Below, in pieces: positions 63,928 to 64,000 of a DNA stretch of 64,000 nucleotides. The notes under the pieces are model-generated. The model had not been told where the DNA came from and did no database searches. It saw nothing but the letters and a program-made list of their open reading frames with translations. Positions within the stretch are counted from its first letter, which is position 1; the number at the start of each line of letters is the position of its first letter. The position numbers were made by a program, and so were the translations under genes. The stretch covers positions 1 through 64,000 of the forward strand of contig NZ_JAQV02000003.1 in assembly GCF_000732485.2 (NCBI RefSeq). Reading direction: 5' to 3'. Source of the DNA: Bacillus sp. SJS. Its GTDB lineage: Bacteria > Bacillota > Bacilli > Bacillales > Bacillaceae.

Positions 63928-64000
63928 TTATTCAGATTTTTGATCTTGGCCGAACCATTTCAGAACAAGCTTTTCCAATTCGCCGTTTTCTTTCATTTTA
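63928..64000 (-). CDS. artP: Amino-acid ABC transporter substrate-binding protein, C-terminal end
   Basis: Only the last 23 codons are inside the window (KMKENGELEKLVLKWFGQDQ, KSE, stop at 63928-63930). The -NGE-x-x-K-L-x-x-KWFG- ending is typical of periplasmic/lipoprotein amino-acid-binding proteins. Position before artQ and artR supports ArtP. Confidence 0.8.
   Translation of the reverse strand, partial: KMKENGELEKLVLKWFGQDQKSE

Overview
The window comes from the chromosome of a Bacillaceae member close to Bacillus sensu stricto or Metabacillus. Evidence: rRNA-type Shine-Dalgarno sites, many TTG/GTG starts, sporulation genes (spoIIM, mciZ, glcU-gdh) and a gene order that follows the Bacillus subtilis yqk-yqj block (xerD-yqzK-fur-spoIIM ... 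yqxK-nudF-mciZ-yqkF ... yqkD-yqkC-yqkB ... polYB-yqzH ... yqjQ-yqjP-proI-yqjN-yqjM ... rnz-zwf ... gndA-polYA ... yqjE-yqjD-yqjC ... yqjA-artR-artQ-artP). Names follow these B. subtilis counterparts. Species cannot be fixed from the sequence alone. No rRNA, tRNA or CRISPR array was seen.

Layout. 0-3 kb: 5' part of an IS1182-type transposase behind xerD, then yqzK, fur (with a perfect PerR box) and spoIIM. 3-9 kb: a secreted PhoX-type phosphatase with a PhoP-box-like repeat, EndoQ-type yqxK, nudF, the 40-aa division inhibitor mciZ, and yqkF. 9-14 kb: an SDR and a ketone-body/leucine module (scoA, scoB, thiolase, divergent HMG-CoA lyase). 14-26 kb: accessory genes: two yqkD hydrolase paralogues, GNAT, S51 peptidase, SDR, an ArsR-type regulator with an MFS exporter, an esterase, a GntR-ABC operon with a clear promoter and operator, yqkC/yqkB, a CDGSH protein and an HPr-like protein that lacks the phospho-histidine. 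26-30 kb: the SOS-type polYB/yolD unit with two LexA-like boxes, yqzH, a DinB-fold protein, and a striking 102-bp minisatellite.

30-40 kb: two complete tandem CYP102A fatty-acid hydroxylases, the second in an operon with fatR behind an exact Bm3R1-type 20-bp operator; then yqjQ-yqjP and a T-box riboswitch controlling proI. 40-50 kb: yqjN, the ene-reductase yqjM, a glucosaminidase, a zinc-independent L33 under a Zur box, rnz, a putative small transcript/microprotein between rnz and zwf, zwf and a cyclase. 50-64 kb: gdh/glcU (glucose use in the spore), gndA, polYA, a lipoprotein, an orphan CheW protein, a nucleotidyltransferase, the yqjC-yqjD-yqjE group, the stressosome anchor Prli42, a zinc-finger membrane protein, an L,D-transpeptidase whose ribosome site sits in a hairpin, yqjA and the arginine-type ABC importer.

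Genes that work together include zwf, gndA, gdh and glcU (glucose oxidation and NADPH supply), scoA/scoB with thiolase and HMG-CoA lyase (leucine/acetoacetate to acetyl-CoA), and proI with its proline-sensing T-box. Metal and stress control is well marked: PerR (fur), Zur (rpmG), LexA (polYB) and a PhoP-like site (phoX). The most interesting uncharacterised items are the minisatellite, the rnz-zwf transcript, the His-less HPr protein, three copies of an interspersed hairpin repeat and the ribosome-site hairpin before the L,D-transpeptidase.
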